From: Paulinella micropora
Taxonomy: Eukaryota; Cercozoa; Imbricatea; Euglyphida
Direction: 5' to 3'
Assembly: GCA_009731375.1 (NCBI GenBank)
Contig: BJOX01000152.1
Span: 847,602 to 898,164, forward strand
Length of the DNA stretch: 50,563 bases
The notes below the pieces were generated by a model. It ran no database searches, was not told where the DNA came from, and saw nothing but the letters and a program-made list of their open reading frames with translations. This document shows, piece by piece, positions 1 to 20,385 of the stretch. Made by a program: the position numbers and the translations under genes. Each line of letters starts with the position of its first letter. Position 1 is the stretch's first letter.

Positions 1-146
1 CCCAGTAAGCAGATGGAGTTTCGAGACTGTTCGACAGTCTAGTATAAACCGACAGAGCACTGTGGGTTTTATTCCGGGCTCAACAAGCGAGAAAGGGCAC
101 CCTGAGGGAACAGGATTGTGCTTCCCGTCGCTATTTCGGCATGTGA
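1..146 (-). repeat. Fragment of an unclassified repeat, inverted relative to 11,540-11,678
   Basis: This non-microsatellite sequence is the near-perfect reverse complement of about 140 bp at 11,540-11,678. That partner continues for a further 220 bp, of which about 180 bp has another inverted copy at 4,134-4,312. The three pieces are therefore parts of one repeat of at least 360 bp. No convincing protein is encoded. It could be a fragment of a non-autonomous transposon, but no terminal repeats or target duplications are visible. Confidence 0.8.
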
Positions 147-336
147 CTTATAGGCGTATGGCTAGGCACACATAAGGCACCCCACCACGGGCCAAGCACA
201 CCCACACCATCCCCTAATTCTCTGTCTGTCGACAGATGGCACCCATTTCAAAAAATCAAGCCCAAGAGAGGGTCAGTGACACCTCAAGTGGCCTTGGTTC
301 ATTCCGTAGAGTAAGTGATAAGATCAACTGATGAGA
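147..336. other. Unique island before the microsatellite domain
   Basis: About 190 bp of normal-complexity sequence without a convincing open frame. It runs straight into (GATA)n at about 337. I see no RNA gene, promoter or transposon end in it. Confidence 0.5.
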
Positions 337-2451
<2,115 letters not shown>

Positions 2452-2569
2452 GATGTCGCAAAGGAATGTAGTCCTTGCAAAGGAACGCAGTTTCACATCA
2501 AACAATAATTTGTGTACTGTGCATGTGTCCGGGATGGGAATCACGGGTAGACTGTGTTCTGGAAAAATA

Positions 2570-2571
<2 letters not shown>
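2452..2571. other. Unique island inside the microsatellite domain
   Basis: About 120 bp of normal-complexity sequence between two GATA arrays. The homologous place in the right-hand duplicate (about 7,700) has no such insert, so this is an insertion specific to the left copy, or a loss from the right copy. No coding or transposon signature is visible. Confidence 0.6.
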
Positions 2572-2602
<31 letters not shown>

Positions 2603-2648
2603 CAGATGGATGGATGAATGGATGAATGGATGGATGGATGGATGGATG

Positions 2649-2682
<34 letters not shown>

Positions 2683-2719
2683 CAGATAGATAGATAGACA
2701 GATAGATAGATAGATAGAT

Positions 2720-2794
<75 letters not shown>

Positions 2795-2808
2795 CAGATC
2801 GATAGATC

Positions 2809-2858
<50 letters not shown>

Positions 2859-3178
2859 CATATACATACATAAATACATAAATACATACATACATACATT
2901 CATACATGCATACAGCATACATACATACAGCATGCACGCATGCATGCATACATACATATATATACATACATACATACATACATACATACACACATACATA
3001 CATACATACATGCATGCATACATACATACATACATACATATATACATACATACATACATACATACATGCATGCATGCATACATACATACATACATACAAA
3101 AATATACATAGACACATCAAGACATACATAGATACAAACATAAATAGTAGATAGATAGATAGATAGATAGATAAGATC

Positions 3179-3292
<114 letters not shown>

Positions 3293-3408
3293 GTAGGTAG
3301 GTAGGTAGGTAGGTAGGTAGGTAAGTAGGTAGGTAGATAGATAGGTAGGTAGGTAGGTAGGTAGGTAGGTAGGTAGGTAGGCAGGTAGGTAGATAGGTAG
3401 GTAGATAA

Positions 3409-3458
<50 letters not shown>

Positions 3459-3514
3459 GGATGGATGGATGGATGGATAGATAGATAGGTAGAAAGAAAG
3501 AAAGAAAGAAAGAA

Positions 3515-3546
<32 letters not shown>

Positions 3547-3569
3547 AGAAAGAAAGAAAGAAAGAACGA

Positions 3570-3681
<112 letters not shown>

Positions 3682-3825
3682 CATACATACATTCATACAT
3701 ACATACAGGCATGCATACAGCATACATACATACAGCATGCATGCATGCATGCATACATACATACATATATAAATACATACATACATACATACATGCATAC
3801 ATGCATACATACATACATACATACA

Positions 3826-3858
<33 letters not shown>

Positions 3859-3965
3859 GCATACATACATACATACCAGTATGCATACATACATACATGC
3901 ATACATACATACACATACATACATACATACATACATGTAATAGATGCATAAATACACATACACAT

Positions 3966-4056
<91 letters not shown>

Positions 4057-4094
4057 AACATACAACAATACAAACCGTTGACGATTGTCCGGCG

Positions 4095-4133
<39 letters not shown>

Positions 4134-4138
<5 letters not shown>

Positions 4139-4312
4139 GAAATATCGACTAATGTCAGAAAAAAGGAGCTTCTGATTTCGTCAACCAGGAAGTCTGTGGG
4201 TAAAGTATTAACCCGATGCCCAGCTAAGCCGTGATGTTTGCACGGAAGGGACTGATACAGGCAATACCAAAGCTTCCTGGTACCAGGCGGGGCCAGGGCT
4301 CGTTCCATAAAG
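4134..4312 (-). repeat. Second fragment of the unclassified repeat, inverted relative to 11,720-11,898
   Basis: Nearly identical on the opposite strand to 11,720-11,898, and flanked on both sides by GATA arrays. It is absent from the corresponding place in the right-hand duplicate (about 9,510), so it arrived after the duplication or was lost from one copy. The apparent open frame here joins repeat-encoded peptides and is not a gene. Confidence 0.8.
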
Positions 4313-4313
4313 C

Positions 4314-4354
<41 letters not shown>

Positions 4355-4420
4355 TATAGATAGCTGGATAGCTGGCTAGCTAGCTAGCTAGCTAGCTCTA
4401 GCTAGCTAGCTCCAGCAAGC

Positions 4421-4490
<70 letters not shown>

Positions 4491-4491
4491 T

Positions 4492-4558
<67 letters not shown>

Positions 4559-4564
4559 TGAGGG

Positions 4565-4635
<71 letters not shown>

Positions 4636-4726
4636 CTAGATGGCTAGCTAGATAGCTAGATAGATAGATATATATAGATAGATAGATAGGTAGATAGATG
4701 GCTAGCTAGCTAGCTAGATAGCTAGC

Positions 4727-4813
<87 letters not shown>

Positions 4814-4937
4814 GATGAATACAAACCATTAATGATGGAACCGCCGCCTGAGTCGGCTGGTGTCACTTGGGAGTGCGAGCGAGGTTTAGTGGTAGTGATA
4901 CTTTTCCAACTACACACAGACACACACATTCAAACAT

Positions 4938-4939
<2 letters not shown>

Positions 4940-4971
<32 letters not shown>

Positions 4972-5038
4972 NNNNNNNNNNNNNNNNNNNNNNNNNNNNN
5001 NNNNNNNNNNNCCCCCCCCCCCCCCCCCCCCCCCCCCC
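4940..5038. repeat. Poly-C tract with assembly gap (N at 4,972-5,011)
   Basis: A C homopolymer enters and leaves a 40-base N gap. The paralogous site at 10,131-10,140 carries only about ten C residues, so the tract either expanded in this copy or the assembly stalled in it. The true length cannot be read. Confidence 0.9.
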
Positions 5039-5161
5039 TGCTCCGGCCCGCATACATACATACATACAGACATGCATACGCATACATAGATACAGACATA
5101 CATACATACATACACATACACACCCCCTAATCGGAAAGAGAAAGAGAAGTGGAGAGGGAGA

Positions 5162-5206
<45 letters not shown>

Positions 5207-5268
5207 TTTTCTCTTCAAGGCAAAAAACGAGGCGCCATTCTTCTGATCCGAAGAGATTACTGCATACA

Positions 5269-5335
<67 letters not shown>

Positions 5336-5348
5336 CATATATATATAC

Positions 5349-5380
<32 letters not shown>

Positions 5381-5687
5381 GAGATTACTACATACAGAGT
5401 TAATACAGAGTTAAGTAGGTAAGGAAGTATGTATGTATGTATGTATGCATGTAGGTATGTATATATGTATGTATGTATGTGTGTGTGTGTGTGTGTGTGC
5501 GTGTGTGTGTATGTGTGTGTGTGTGTGTTTGTGTATGTGTGTGTGTGTGTGTGTGTGTGTATGTACGTATGTATGCAGTAGTTAGGAAGGAAGGAAGGAA
5601 GCAAAGAAGGAAAGAAGGAAGTAAGTTAAGTAAGCGAATGAGTAAGTAAGTGAGTAAGTGAGTGAGTGAGTAAAGTAAGTAAGTAAA

Positions 5688-5731
<44 letters not shown>

Positions 5732-6076
5732 GAAGTAAGTAAGGAAGTAAGGAAGGAAGGAAGGAAGGAAGTAAGTGAGTAAGTGAGTAAGTAAAAAAGT
5801 AAGTAAATAAGTAAGTAAGTAAGTAAGTAAGTAAGTACATAAGTAAGTACATAAGTAAGTACATAAGTAAGTAAGTTAGTAAGTAAGTTAGTAAGTAAGT
5901 AAGTAGGAAGCAAGTAAGTAAGCAAGAAAGTGAGTAGGTCTAATAAGCAAGTACAGAAAAAACGAGGAGTCATTCTTCTCATCATATGAAATTACTGAAT
6001 ACAGAATAGGAAAATAAGCAAGTAAGTAAGTCAGTAAGTAAGTAAGTAAGTAAGCAGGTGAGTAAGTAAGTGAGTT

Positions 6077-6112
<36 letters not shown>

Positions 6113-6168
6113 GATAGATAGACATATAGACATATCGATAGATAGGTAGATAGGTAGGCAGATATAAT

Positions 6169-6216
<48 letters not shown>

Positions 6217-6230
6217 GCAGATAGATTGGC

Positions 6231-6252
6231 AGATATATAGATAGATAGATAA

Positions 6253-6309
<57 letters not shown>

Positions 6310-6345
6310 AGATAGATAGATAGATAGATAGATGGATAGATAGAC

Positions 6346-6392
<47 letters not shown>

Positions 6393-6393
6393 C

Positions 6394-6439
<46 letters not shown>
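6231..6439. repeat. GATA array
   Basis: Pure GATA with a few interruptions, between the GTAA-rich end of the left duplicate and the unique island at 6,440. Confidence 0.9.
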
Positions 6440-6442
<3 letters not shown>

Positions 6443-6453
6443 TGTTTGGTCTA

Positions 6454-6782
6454 TCAGCTCTGCATATCCGAAGACATAGGCATCCATTCCACCCCGCCGC
6501 CAATCGGCGACTGGGTAGCGGGCTGGGAATGGGCACTAGGCCCCGAATTTGTGCAGTCTGACGGTTCTACGCGTGATCTCTTGTGGGGTCTTTGAGTGTC
6601 CGGCACGGGGGAGTTAGGGTTGGAAGAGTTATCGGGCGCACGGTGTGATTGGTCGCGAGGTCGTTTGGAAACAAAGTAACTCCTGATGTCCTGCCGGCCG
6701 TCTCGATCGGCAGCGGGCCTCAGAAGGCGGGTCAACTCTTTGCCTCGGGTTTCGTAGGCTTGTTGGACAAAGAATTGGATAT
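6454..6782 (-). pseudogene. Unidentified protein remnant islanded in microsatellite
   Basis: A stop-free frame of about 109 codons on the minus strand fills the only sizeable unique island between 6.4 and 7.0 kb. It enters from the GATA array at its upstream end and stops inside the island. The composition is protein-like (Gln, Arg, Pro and Ser rich, with a segment [13 protein letters not shown] near the upstream end) and clearly unlike the repeat-encoded frames around it. No start codon with context and no recognised domain is visible. It may be the tail of an exon or of a retroelement open frame trapped when the microsatellites expanded. Confidence 0.4.
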
Positions 6783-6783
6783 G

Positions 6784-6871
<88 letters not shown>

Positions 6872-6923
6872 AAGATAGATAGATAGGTAGATAGGTAGAT
6901 AGATAGGTAGATGATAGATAGAC

Positions 6924-6993
<70 letters not shown>

Positions 6994-7084
6994 CAGATAG
7001 ATAGATAGATAGATAGACAGTCAGATAGATAGATAGATAGATAGATATATAGATAGAACTTTCTTGTGTTTATCTTTTTTGCAT
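6783..7084. repeat. GATA array between the two large duplicates
   Basis: GATA with scattered GACA, GATG and GAAA interruptions. It ends in a short unique string (CTTTCTTGTGTTTATC at about 7,060), which reappears at 12,361 after another GATA array and so marks a further related block. Confidence 0.9.
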
Positions 7085-11235
<4,151 letters not shown>

Positions 11236-11242
11236 ATAGAAT

Positions 11243-11302
<60 letters not shown>

Positions 11303-11330
11303 GCAGATAGGCAGATATATAGGCAGATAT

Positions 11331-11395
<65 letters not shown>

Positions 11396-11455
11396 AGATA
11401 GATAGATAGATATATAGATAGATATATAGATAGATATATAGATAGATAGACAGAC

Positions 11456-12060
<605 letters not shown>

Positions 12061-12092
<32 letters not shown>

Positions 12093-12152
12093 AAGATAGA
12101 TAGATAGATAGGTAGATAGATAGGTAGATGGATAGATAGATGATAGATAGAC

Positions 12153-12216
<64 letters not shown>

Positions 12217-12259
12217 TATAGATAGATAGACAGATAGATAGATAGATAGATAGACAGAC

Positions 12260-12358
<99 letters not shown>

Positions 12359-12389
12359 CCTTTCTTGTGTTTATCTTTTTTGCTCCACT

Positions 12390-12428
<39 letters not shown>

Positions 12429-12644
12429 CTATCTGTCTATCTATCTATCTATCTATCTACCGTTTTTGCTCCGCTTCTTTTTCTGACCAGAAGAACCACT
12501 CCGGTACCTCCTATGCATATCATGTATGTATTTATGTATGTATGTATGTATGTATGTATGTATGTATGTATGTATGTATGTATGGTATATCAGCATATTA
12601 TTGGCTGATATGTGTATCAACAGCAGCAGCAGCAACAGCAAGAG

Positions 12645-12701
<57 letters not shown>

Positions 12702-12702
12702 C

Positions 12703-12765
<63 letters not shown>

Positions 12766-12822
12766 AACAGCAGATCGTCAACAGATTGTTAGCAGCAGCA
12801 TCAGCAGCAGCAACAACAACAA

Positions 12823-12857
<35 letters not shown>

Positions 12858-12942
12858 TCAACAGCAACAGATTGGCAGCTGATACCGATGGGTGACCAAT
12901 AAAGCAGCAGCAACAACAGCAACAACAGCAACAGCAACAGAC

Positions 12943-13034
<92 letters not shown>

Positions 13035-13105
13035 GTAGATTAGATAGGTAGATAGATAGGTAGATTAGATAGGTAGATAGGTAGGTAGGTAGTTAGGTAG
13101 GTAGG

Positions 13106-13146
<41 letters not shown>

Positions 13147-13202
13147 CAATAAATAGAAAGATAGATATAAAGATATATAGAAAGATAGATAGAAAGATAG
13201 AT

Positions 13203-13288
<86 letters not shown>

Positions 13289-13289
13289 T
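12061..13289. repeat. Mixed microsatellites: GATA, GA and CAG/CAA
   Basis: GATA arrays at 12,061-12,358 and 12,943-13,289 enclose GA runs at 12,645-12,762 and a CAG/CAA trinucleotide array at 12,615-12,642 and 12,766-12,940. Short non-repetitive strings occur near 12,360-12,400 and 12,470-12,525. The Gln-, Ser- or Leu-rich frames across this interval are products of the repeats. Confidence 0.9.
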
Positions 13290-13445
13290 ACCGATGGGTG
13301 GCCAATACACCACCACAGCACCACATGCGATATACGATACAATCTACAAGAACATCACATTATCATGATGTTTAATGATGCTTTGGATGATCCTCCCGCT
13401 AGGACGCCTACGGCCTTTTGGCTATGCGATCCTCCTAGATAAACA
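13290..13445. other. Unique island of ~155 bp
   Basis: Normal-complexity sequence. Its first 20 bases resemble a string at 12,880-12,900 (the shared core is ACCGATGGGTG), suggesting that an ancestral island was duplicated and then separated by repeat growth. Nothing coding is seen. Confidence 0.5.
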
Positions 13446-13456
13446 CATCTATCTAA

Positions 13457-13499
<43 letters not shown>

Positions 13500-13665
13500 A
13501 TTTATCTACATCCACCCATCTATCTATCTATCTATCTATCTTGGTTTTTTCGTCCCAACTTCTATTGGATTTCGATAGGTCTGAGGACGTAATCGGAAAA
13601 AAATCCCGCTATCTTATCTATCTATCTACCTATCTACCTACCTACTTATGAATGATCTCTCCTTC

Positions 13666-13721
<56 letters not shown>

Positions 13722-13731
13722 NNNNNNNNNN
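13446..13731. repeat. TATC arrays, short island and poly-C tract ending in a gap (N at 13,722-13,731)
   Basis: TATC runs surround an island at 13,538-13,612 and lead into about 58 C residues before a 10-base gap. The assembly evidently could not cross the homopolymer. Confidence 0.9.
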
Positions 13732-13951
13732 TGTCTGTCTGTCTCTCTTTCTGTCTCCTCTCTCTCTCTCTCTCTCCCTCTCTCTCTGTCTCTCTCCCTC
13801 TCTCTCTTTCTCTCTCCCTCTCTCTTTCTCCCTCCTTCCCTCTCTCTCTCTCTCTCTCTCTTTCTGTGTCCCTCTCTCTCTATCTTTTTTTCTTTTTTTT
13901 TTCTTTCTTTTCCTCTTCTCTCTTCTCTTCCTCTTCTCTCTTCTTTCTCTC

Positions 13952-13989
<38 letters not shown>

Positions 13990-14158
13990 TTCCACTGAGC
14001 TCAGCTGAGAGAATGAATGAGAGAGAAGAGAGAGAGAGAGAGAGGAGAGAGAGGGAGAGAGAGGGAGAGAGAGGGAGAGACACAGAGAGGGAGAGAGAGA
14101 GAGAGATATGAGAGAGAGAGATCTCATCCCTCTCTCTCGCTCTCTCTCATCTCTCTCT

Positions 14159-14210
<52 letters not shown>

Positions 14211-14363
14211 ATCTCTCTCTCCTCTCTCTCTGTCATCTCATCTCTCTCTCTCTCTCCCTCCCTCCCCCCTCCCTCTTTCTCTCATTCTCTCTCAGAGAGA
14301 GAGAGAGAGAGAGAGCGAGAGCGAGAGCGAGAGCGAGAGCGAGAGCGAGAGAGCGAGCGAGCG

Positions 14364-14423
<60 letters not shown>

Positions 14424-14471
14424 AGAGAGAGAGAGAGCGAGAGAGAAAGAGAGAGAAGAGAGATGAGAGAC

Positions 14472-14524
<53 letters not shown>

Positions 14525-14533
14525 GAGAGGAGA

Positions 14534-14586
<53 letters not shown>

Positions 14587-14668
14587 GCGAGTGGGTGAGA
14601 GAGAGAGCGAGTGGGTGAGAGAGAGAGAGAGCGAGCGAGCGAGCGAGAGAGCGAGAGAGAGATAGATC

Positions 14669-14714
<46 letters not shown>

Positions 14715-15165
14715 GAGCGAGAGCGAGCGAGCGAGAGAGAGAGAGAGAGGAGAGAGAGAGNNNNNNNNNNNNNNNNNNNNNNNNNNNNNNNNNNNNNNNN
14801 NNNNNNNNNNNNNNNNNNNNNNNNNNNNNNNNNNNNNNNNNNNNNNNNNNNNNNNNNNNNNNNNNNNNNNNNNNNNNNNNNNNNNNNNNNNNNNNNNNNN
14901 NNNNNNNNNNNNNNNNNNNNNNNNNNNNNNNNNNNNNNNNNNNNNNNNNNNNNNNNNNNNNNNNNNNNNNNNNNNNNNNNNNNNNNNNNNNNNNNNNNNN
15001 NNNNNNNNNNNNNNNNNNNNNNNNNNNNNNNNNNNNNNNNNNNNNNNNNNNNNNNNNNNNNNNNNNNNNNNNNNGAGAGAGAGAGAGAGGGAGAGAGAGA
15101 GAGAGGGAGAGAGAGAGAGAGAGAGATCGAGAGACAGAGAGAGTCAGTGTCTCTCTCTCTCTCTT
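13732..15165. repeat. CT/GA dinucleotide domain with a 314-base gap (N at 14,761-15,074)
   Basis: About 1.4 kb of TC/CT that flips to GA/GAGC near 14,000, back to CT and again to GA. The alternating strand asymmetry makes long inverted-repeat potential. The gap lies inside the GA section. All frames encode Ser-Leu or Glu-Arg repeats and are not genes. Confidence 0.9.
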
Positions 15166-16440
<1,275 letters not shown>

Positions 16441-16446
16441 GATTTA

Positions 16447-16483
<37 letters not shown>

Positions 16484-16594
16484 CTAGAATGTACATGCTT
16501 TGATCGACAACAACTAGAAACACACAAAAAACTTTGAATTAGTTGAAATTAAGAAGTAGAAATCACAGAATATTAAAGGTTTCATGTTTCTACT

Positions 16595-16726
16595 TCACAG
16601 GATTTGCTCGCTGGTGTCCCCACATTCATTAGCACATTGCAAACAGTGACACCTAGGACCAGTGTGGCTACTATATTCAAAAACTTTTTCATTTGATATT
16701 AACAATTCAGTAATTTTCTTATCAGG
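16595..16726 (-). pseudogene. Short Cys/His-containing protein remnant
   Basis: A 43-codon minus-strand frame is open from a stop at 16,727-16,729 to a stop at 16,595-16,597. It includes the string CHCLQCANECG, which resembles a small zinc-binding element. There is no start codon context, and nothing recognisable lies on either side. It is either a decayed exon or chance. Low confidence. Confidence 0.2.
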
Positions 16727-16729
16727 CTA

Positions 16730-17120
16730 CTCAATTTCTGAACAATTCTTGAGTGTCCGGCTGCTCAATTCCTGCACAATTAGATACGAAAAAGGAAATT
16801 TAGACATAACGTCAAAAAATCGTAACGTCAAAAATATAAGGAACTAACTAACTAACTAACTAACGAACGAACACACGAAAAAAAAAAATTCAACACAAAC
16901 GAGGAAAAAAAACAATTAAAAAAATTTAGCTCCTGAGGTATATGCCTTGCGGGCAGAAAATGCTTGAAACATCGAACCTATTGTGATTACAGTATTATTA
17001 TATTGAGCATCACAATTTTCAGAAATTACTATTACTTAGTAATTACTAGAGGCGCCTCTAGATATCATTATAGTCGCTTTCGTCCGCAAGTAATGATTAA
17101 TTATATTGATAAAACATAGT
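16730..17120. other. AT-rich spacer before PB1
   Basis: AT-rich DNA with an ACTA/ACGA short repeat near 16,842-16,870 and no coding signal. It ends at the left terminal repeat of PB1. Confidence 0.5.
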
Positions 17121-17327
17121 GTCTATGTGCCTATGCATGGATGCCATGTGGCAACAGTAAATACAGGACTTCCGGAGCTGAAAAAAATAATAAAATAAAA
17201 AATTATTAATAATATTAATATATATTATCTTTTAACTATGTAAAAAAAGAATAATTTATTAAAAAAAGTGTTGGAGGCGGCTGCATCAATTTCTGGAGAA
17301 CACCGGCCCCTAGTCTGAAAAGCACTG

Positions 17328-17343
17328 GTTGCCACGTGGCAAC
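17328..17343. repeat. Subterminal palindrome of PB1 (left)
   Basis: A 16-bp perfect palindrome, GTTGCCACGTGGCAAC, just downstream of the transposase stop codon. The paired copies at 19,992-20,007 and 20,012-20,027 differ only in the central two bases. Likely a transposase-binding site, by inference from its position. Confidence 0.6.
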
Positions 17344-17354
17344 AAACAAGTAGG

Positions 17355-18941
17355 CTACTTCAATGCCTCGAAAATCAAGTCCGCTGCTTTTTTTTTTGCT
17401 GGTTTGCAGTTTTGTTTATGCCAGGCATGACATGTTCTGCCTTCACCGCTACACAGGGGCATGTCGGGGCCACAGGTGCCATAGTAATAGCTCATGTAAG
17501 ACGACTTGCTGACAGAAGATGCATACAAACAAACACGACACCTACGCCTTTTGGGCCTCTCTATGCTATCATTATATGCTCTACCTGCATCCTGTTTCTT
17601 TTTTGCTTTGTCCGACATGATTACTAGGGGGTACCTACGAAGTTCCATGCATTTTGGGATGATAGGTTGGGCAGAGGCATGGGGGTCAGAAGCGATGGCA
17701 TTGGGGGGTTGGGAATCAGGGGGTGCACCTTGCCTGAGGAGGGCTGCAGCAAGCACAGATTTGAAATACCCCTGCCTGTTGTCGCCCTTCGTCATGTTGA
17801 GGTTGGCCAAGGACGACTTGCTAAAAAAACAATAATGTTTGTAAGCGTTGGTGATAATGAAGTCCATCAAAATCATAAAATCGACCTTCTTCCAGTCATT
17901 CAAAATAAAAGACAAATTGAGAGAGTTTGACCCGTGGCGTGCGGAATTAAACATATCAACCGCATTAAAAGCAGAATAATAAAGGGCCACAGCCTCGCAC
18001 CTGGGGACACGGGGCACAGACTGACTAAAACGAGCATTACGAGGCTTTCCAGGCAAGGTAGTGGAGCAGGTAGCAATAATTTGCTGCTGGTTGTGGTCGT
18101 TTTGGTTGACTGCCAATAGCTTCACCCCCTCCTTTTCGCATGTTGCAGAAGCTAAATCGCCCTTCCCCCCCCCCCCTTTCTACTGTGTAGAAGCCGCACA
18201 GGAAAGCCCACATGAGCAGTCTTCACCATTCCAACAAAATCGACCCCCCTTTTCTTCATCTCGACTGCTGTTTTGCAAGAAGCGAACCAAGAATCGCCGA
18301 TGAAAATGCGACCTGTTCCCCACCACGGCTTGGATAAACGAAGGGTAGTGGCCGTCGTGACTCCAAACTCTTTGGCGAACTCCTTGTGTTTATCTCTGTC
18401 CTTACCCTCCACTATTTCCATGGCGATACAGACCCCCGTTTCGACATCGCACGCTGTATGATATTCCCTTCCAACAGGGATTGGCTTACGGGGGACACAC
18501 ATTTGGCCAGGCATACCTTCCCCTGTATATTGACCCATGCTCTCATCGATAGTAATTACCCCCCCAGGAACGATTGCAGCCCTTGCCTTGGCGTCAACAG
18601 CTTCAGCGAATGCTCGAATTGGCAAAAAAGGATCATCATCAGTTGCAGGGGGGCCAGTACGTAGACATTTCAAAATGGTGTCGAAGCGATTCAGCGCCAT
18701 ATACTCACCAAAACCATCTCCTGGCAAGCCATCCGTCCCCTCACCCTCCTTGGGGGCCCAGTGCGACCTTCTTCGACCCCTGTCTGCAATGGAAATGCGT
18801 ACCAGCAGCCCCAAAAAAAGCCAGAACTCCTCAGTGGACAATGCTTTTGCTAAACCATTATTTTGTTGTTTTGCAAGCTCCTGGTTGGTGAGCTGAAGGA
18901 TGGATGTTAAAGCCGACATGGGGAAAAAATGAAGAAAGTGT
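17355..18941 (-). pseudogene. PB1 transposase, exon 2 (DDE catalytic domain, frameshifted)
   Basis: The DDE_Tnp_1_7 (piggyBac-type) catalytic domain of a cut-and-paste transposase. Visible family landmarks are FWLFLGLLVRISIADRG, the first acidic residue in TIDESMGQY, the PRKPIPVGREYHT block, the second acidic residue in GDSWFAS, and the third in NAVDMFNS. The piggyBac position that usually carries a further Asp (DxxD) has Asn. A Cys/His-rich C-terminal domain follows, but one Cys present in PB2 is Tyr here. The exon begins at a TGTAG|A acceptor (exon start 18,941). The frame is broken at a run of 12 C (18,165-18,176): 18,152 to 18,941 and 17,355 to about 18,165 are in different frames. The cause may be a homopolymer sequencing error or a true mutation, as all other blocks are intact. 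Confidence 0.85.
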
Positions 18942-19225
18942 CTACAAACCGGAAAAACAAAAAAATAAAATAAAAAAATTTTGGCAATCACGCAAAATTT
19001 TGCACGAAAGCGGACACCATGATGACAAAAAAAAACAAACAAAACAAAGGGAGTTGAAATTAATTTTCATTACATTATTTCTCTGCAACGACATAACAAT
19101 ATTCAAAAAAAAAACCAGACACATGTAAAAAAAGTGTATGGGGTATGGATGCAAACTGGAATAAGAAAAACAAAACGAAATGGCAAAGAAAGAGGAGGGG
19201 GGACGCGAGGGGGGAGATGTCAAAC

Positions 19226-19770
19226 TTCTCTTCCATCGTAGACTTTGCCTTGTGGCGAGGACGATCTGCTCCCCAGTCCACTGCCTGGGGACCCACTTTC
19301 CAGTCAAAGCCCTTCCCCAACACATTTTGTTTCTCCTCCTCCACTTGCTGGGCTGTATAGGGGCTGGGGTTAAGAAAGGGAACAGCCTCATCCTCACCTC
19401 CCTCCTCCTCCTCCTCTTTTTCCTCACCCGCCTCATCCAGATTCTGTTGCTGTTTTTGTTCCTCCTCCTGTTCCTCCTGTTCTTCTTCTTCATCCTCCGA
19501 AACCTCCATCTCCACCTCTTTCTCCTCTGCATTCATGAACTTCAAACTCGACCCTGCCTGCCCAGGCTCTGGCTTCAAATGCTTCGTGAAGAAGTAATAA
19601 TCCTTGCCATCAAAACGCAGCGTGGTTAAAGCTTTTTGGTTTTTTGTTTCTTTTTCTGTCAACACCCCCAAAGCCACAATGTCCTTAAAGGTGGGATCGC
19701 CAAATTTCTTTTTTGCCCAAGCCCTCCCCAAGCGCACAACAGGGACTAAAAGGGTGTCTCCCACCTCCAT
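19226..19770 (-). CDS. PB1 transposase, exon 1 (N-terminal domain)
   Basis: Encodes the N-terminal part of the PB1 transposase, starting at the ATG ending at 19,770. The first 60 residues closely match exon 1 of PB2 (shared VGD/VGS start, AWAKKKFG / AWARRKFG, KETK.KAL.TLRFD). They look like a small beta-barrel (chromo/SH3-like) module, which is an inference. A long Glu/Gln-rich acidic linker follows, then a conserved tail containing DWGADRP (DWSAERP in PB2). The donor is not certain: GT at 19,225 and at 19,243 both leave the phase required by the exon 2 acceptor. The intron of roughly 285-300 bp is A/T rich. Confidence 0.75.
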
Positions 19771-20042
19771 CTTTTCCAAAAAAAAATCGTTATGTGGTGA
19801 ATTTACGTGGAAAAAGTGCACTGGGAGGGGTCACCCTTCAATAGAAAAAAAATAACTTCAACTAAAAGTTTTGTCGAGAAATTTTACGACGCGCTTGTTA
19901 GGGACTTTTCCAACAGTTTTCTAGCGTTTTATTCATGAAAACAGCCACGGTTTAGTCGTGAGAATTTTTTAAAAATTAGTACTGAAAAATTGTTGCCACA
20001 TGGCAACAAATGTTGCCACATGGCAACGCCAGGCACATAGAC

Positions 20043-20385
20043 AGTAGTACTGGGCACAGATGAAGTGTTAAACTCAGCCTCATAGATTTTTATTACAATA
20101 AAGTTTCAGATTAGCTTTGAAATTAAGTTGTACTGCAGTATTAATACTACCTAAGTTTAAGATTACTTTATTAATAATAACGGTACCTATAAAGTATAGT
20201 ATGCTACCGTCACTAAGCAAAGTTTTACGTTGGCAATGGTTTTCCATCATTGATTTAGGAGTGACAAAAGTTTAGTAATATCGCTTATTATTAGTACTGA
20301 GTATCATATATGAGTCCGGGGCACCCGGCGCTATTAAGATCAGAATGATTCTGCGCTATTAAGATCAGGATAATTTAACAACTAA
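20043..20385. other. AT-rich spacer between PB1 and repeat X
   Basis: No coding signal. Contains a short tandem GCGCTATTAAGATCAG duplication near 20,328-20,368. Confidence 0.5.

Larger units (their letters stand above)
17121..20042 (-). mobile_element. piggyBac-like DNA transposon PB1 (frameshifted)
   Basis: A transposase gene on the minus strand is bracketed by a perfect 12-bp inverted repeat (GTCTATGTGCCT at 17,121-17,132 and its complement at 20,031-20,042). Just inside both ends are copies of a near-palindrome, GTTGCCANNTGGCAAC: 17,142-17,155 (partial), 17,328-17,343, 19,992-20,007 and 20,012-20,027. The related element PB2 has the same arrangement with a different palindrome. No TTAA directly abuts these repeats, so the exact ends and target duplication are uncertain. 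TTAA occurs at 17,097-17,100 and 20,067-20,070. Confidence 0.7.

Noticed and set aside
17097-20070. TTAA at 17,097 and 20,067 as the exact PB1 target duplication
   Set aside because: They lie at unequal distances from the matched terminal repeats (about 20 and 25 bases outside), and the intervening sequences do not match. They are kept only as a possibility.
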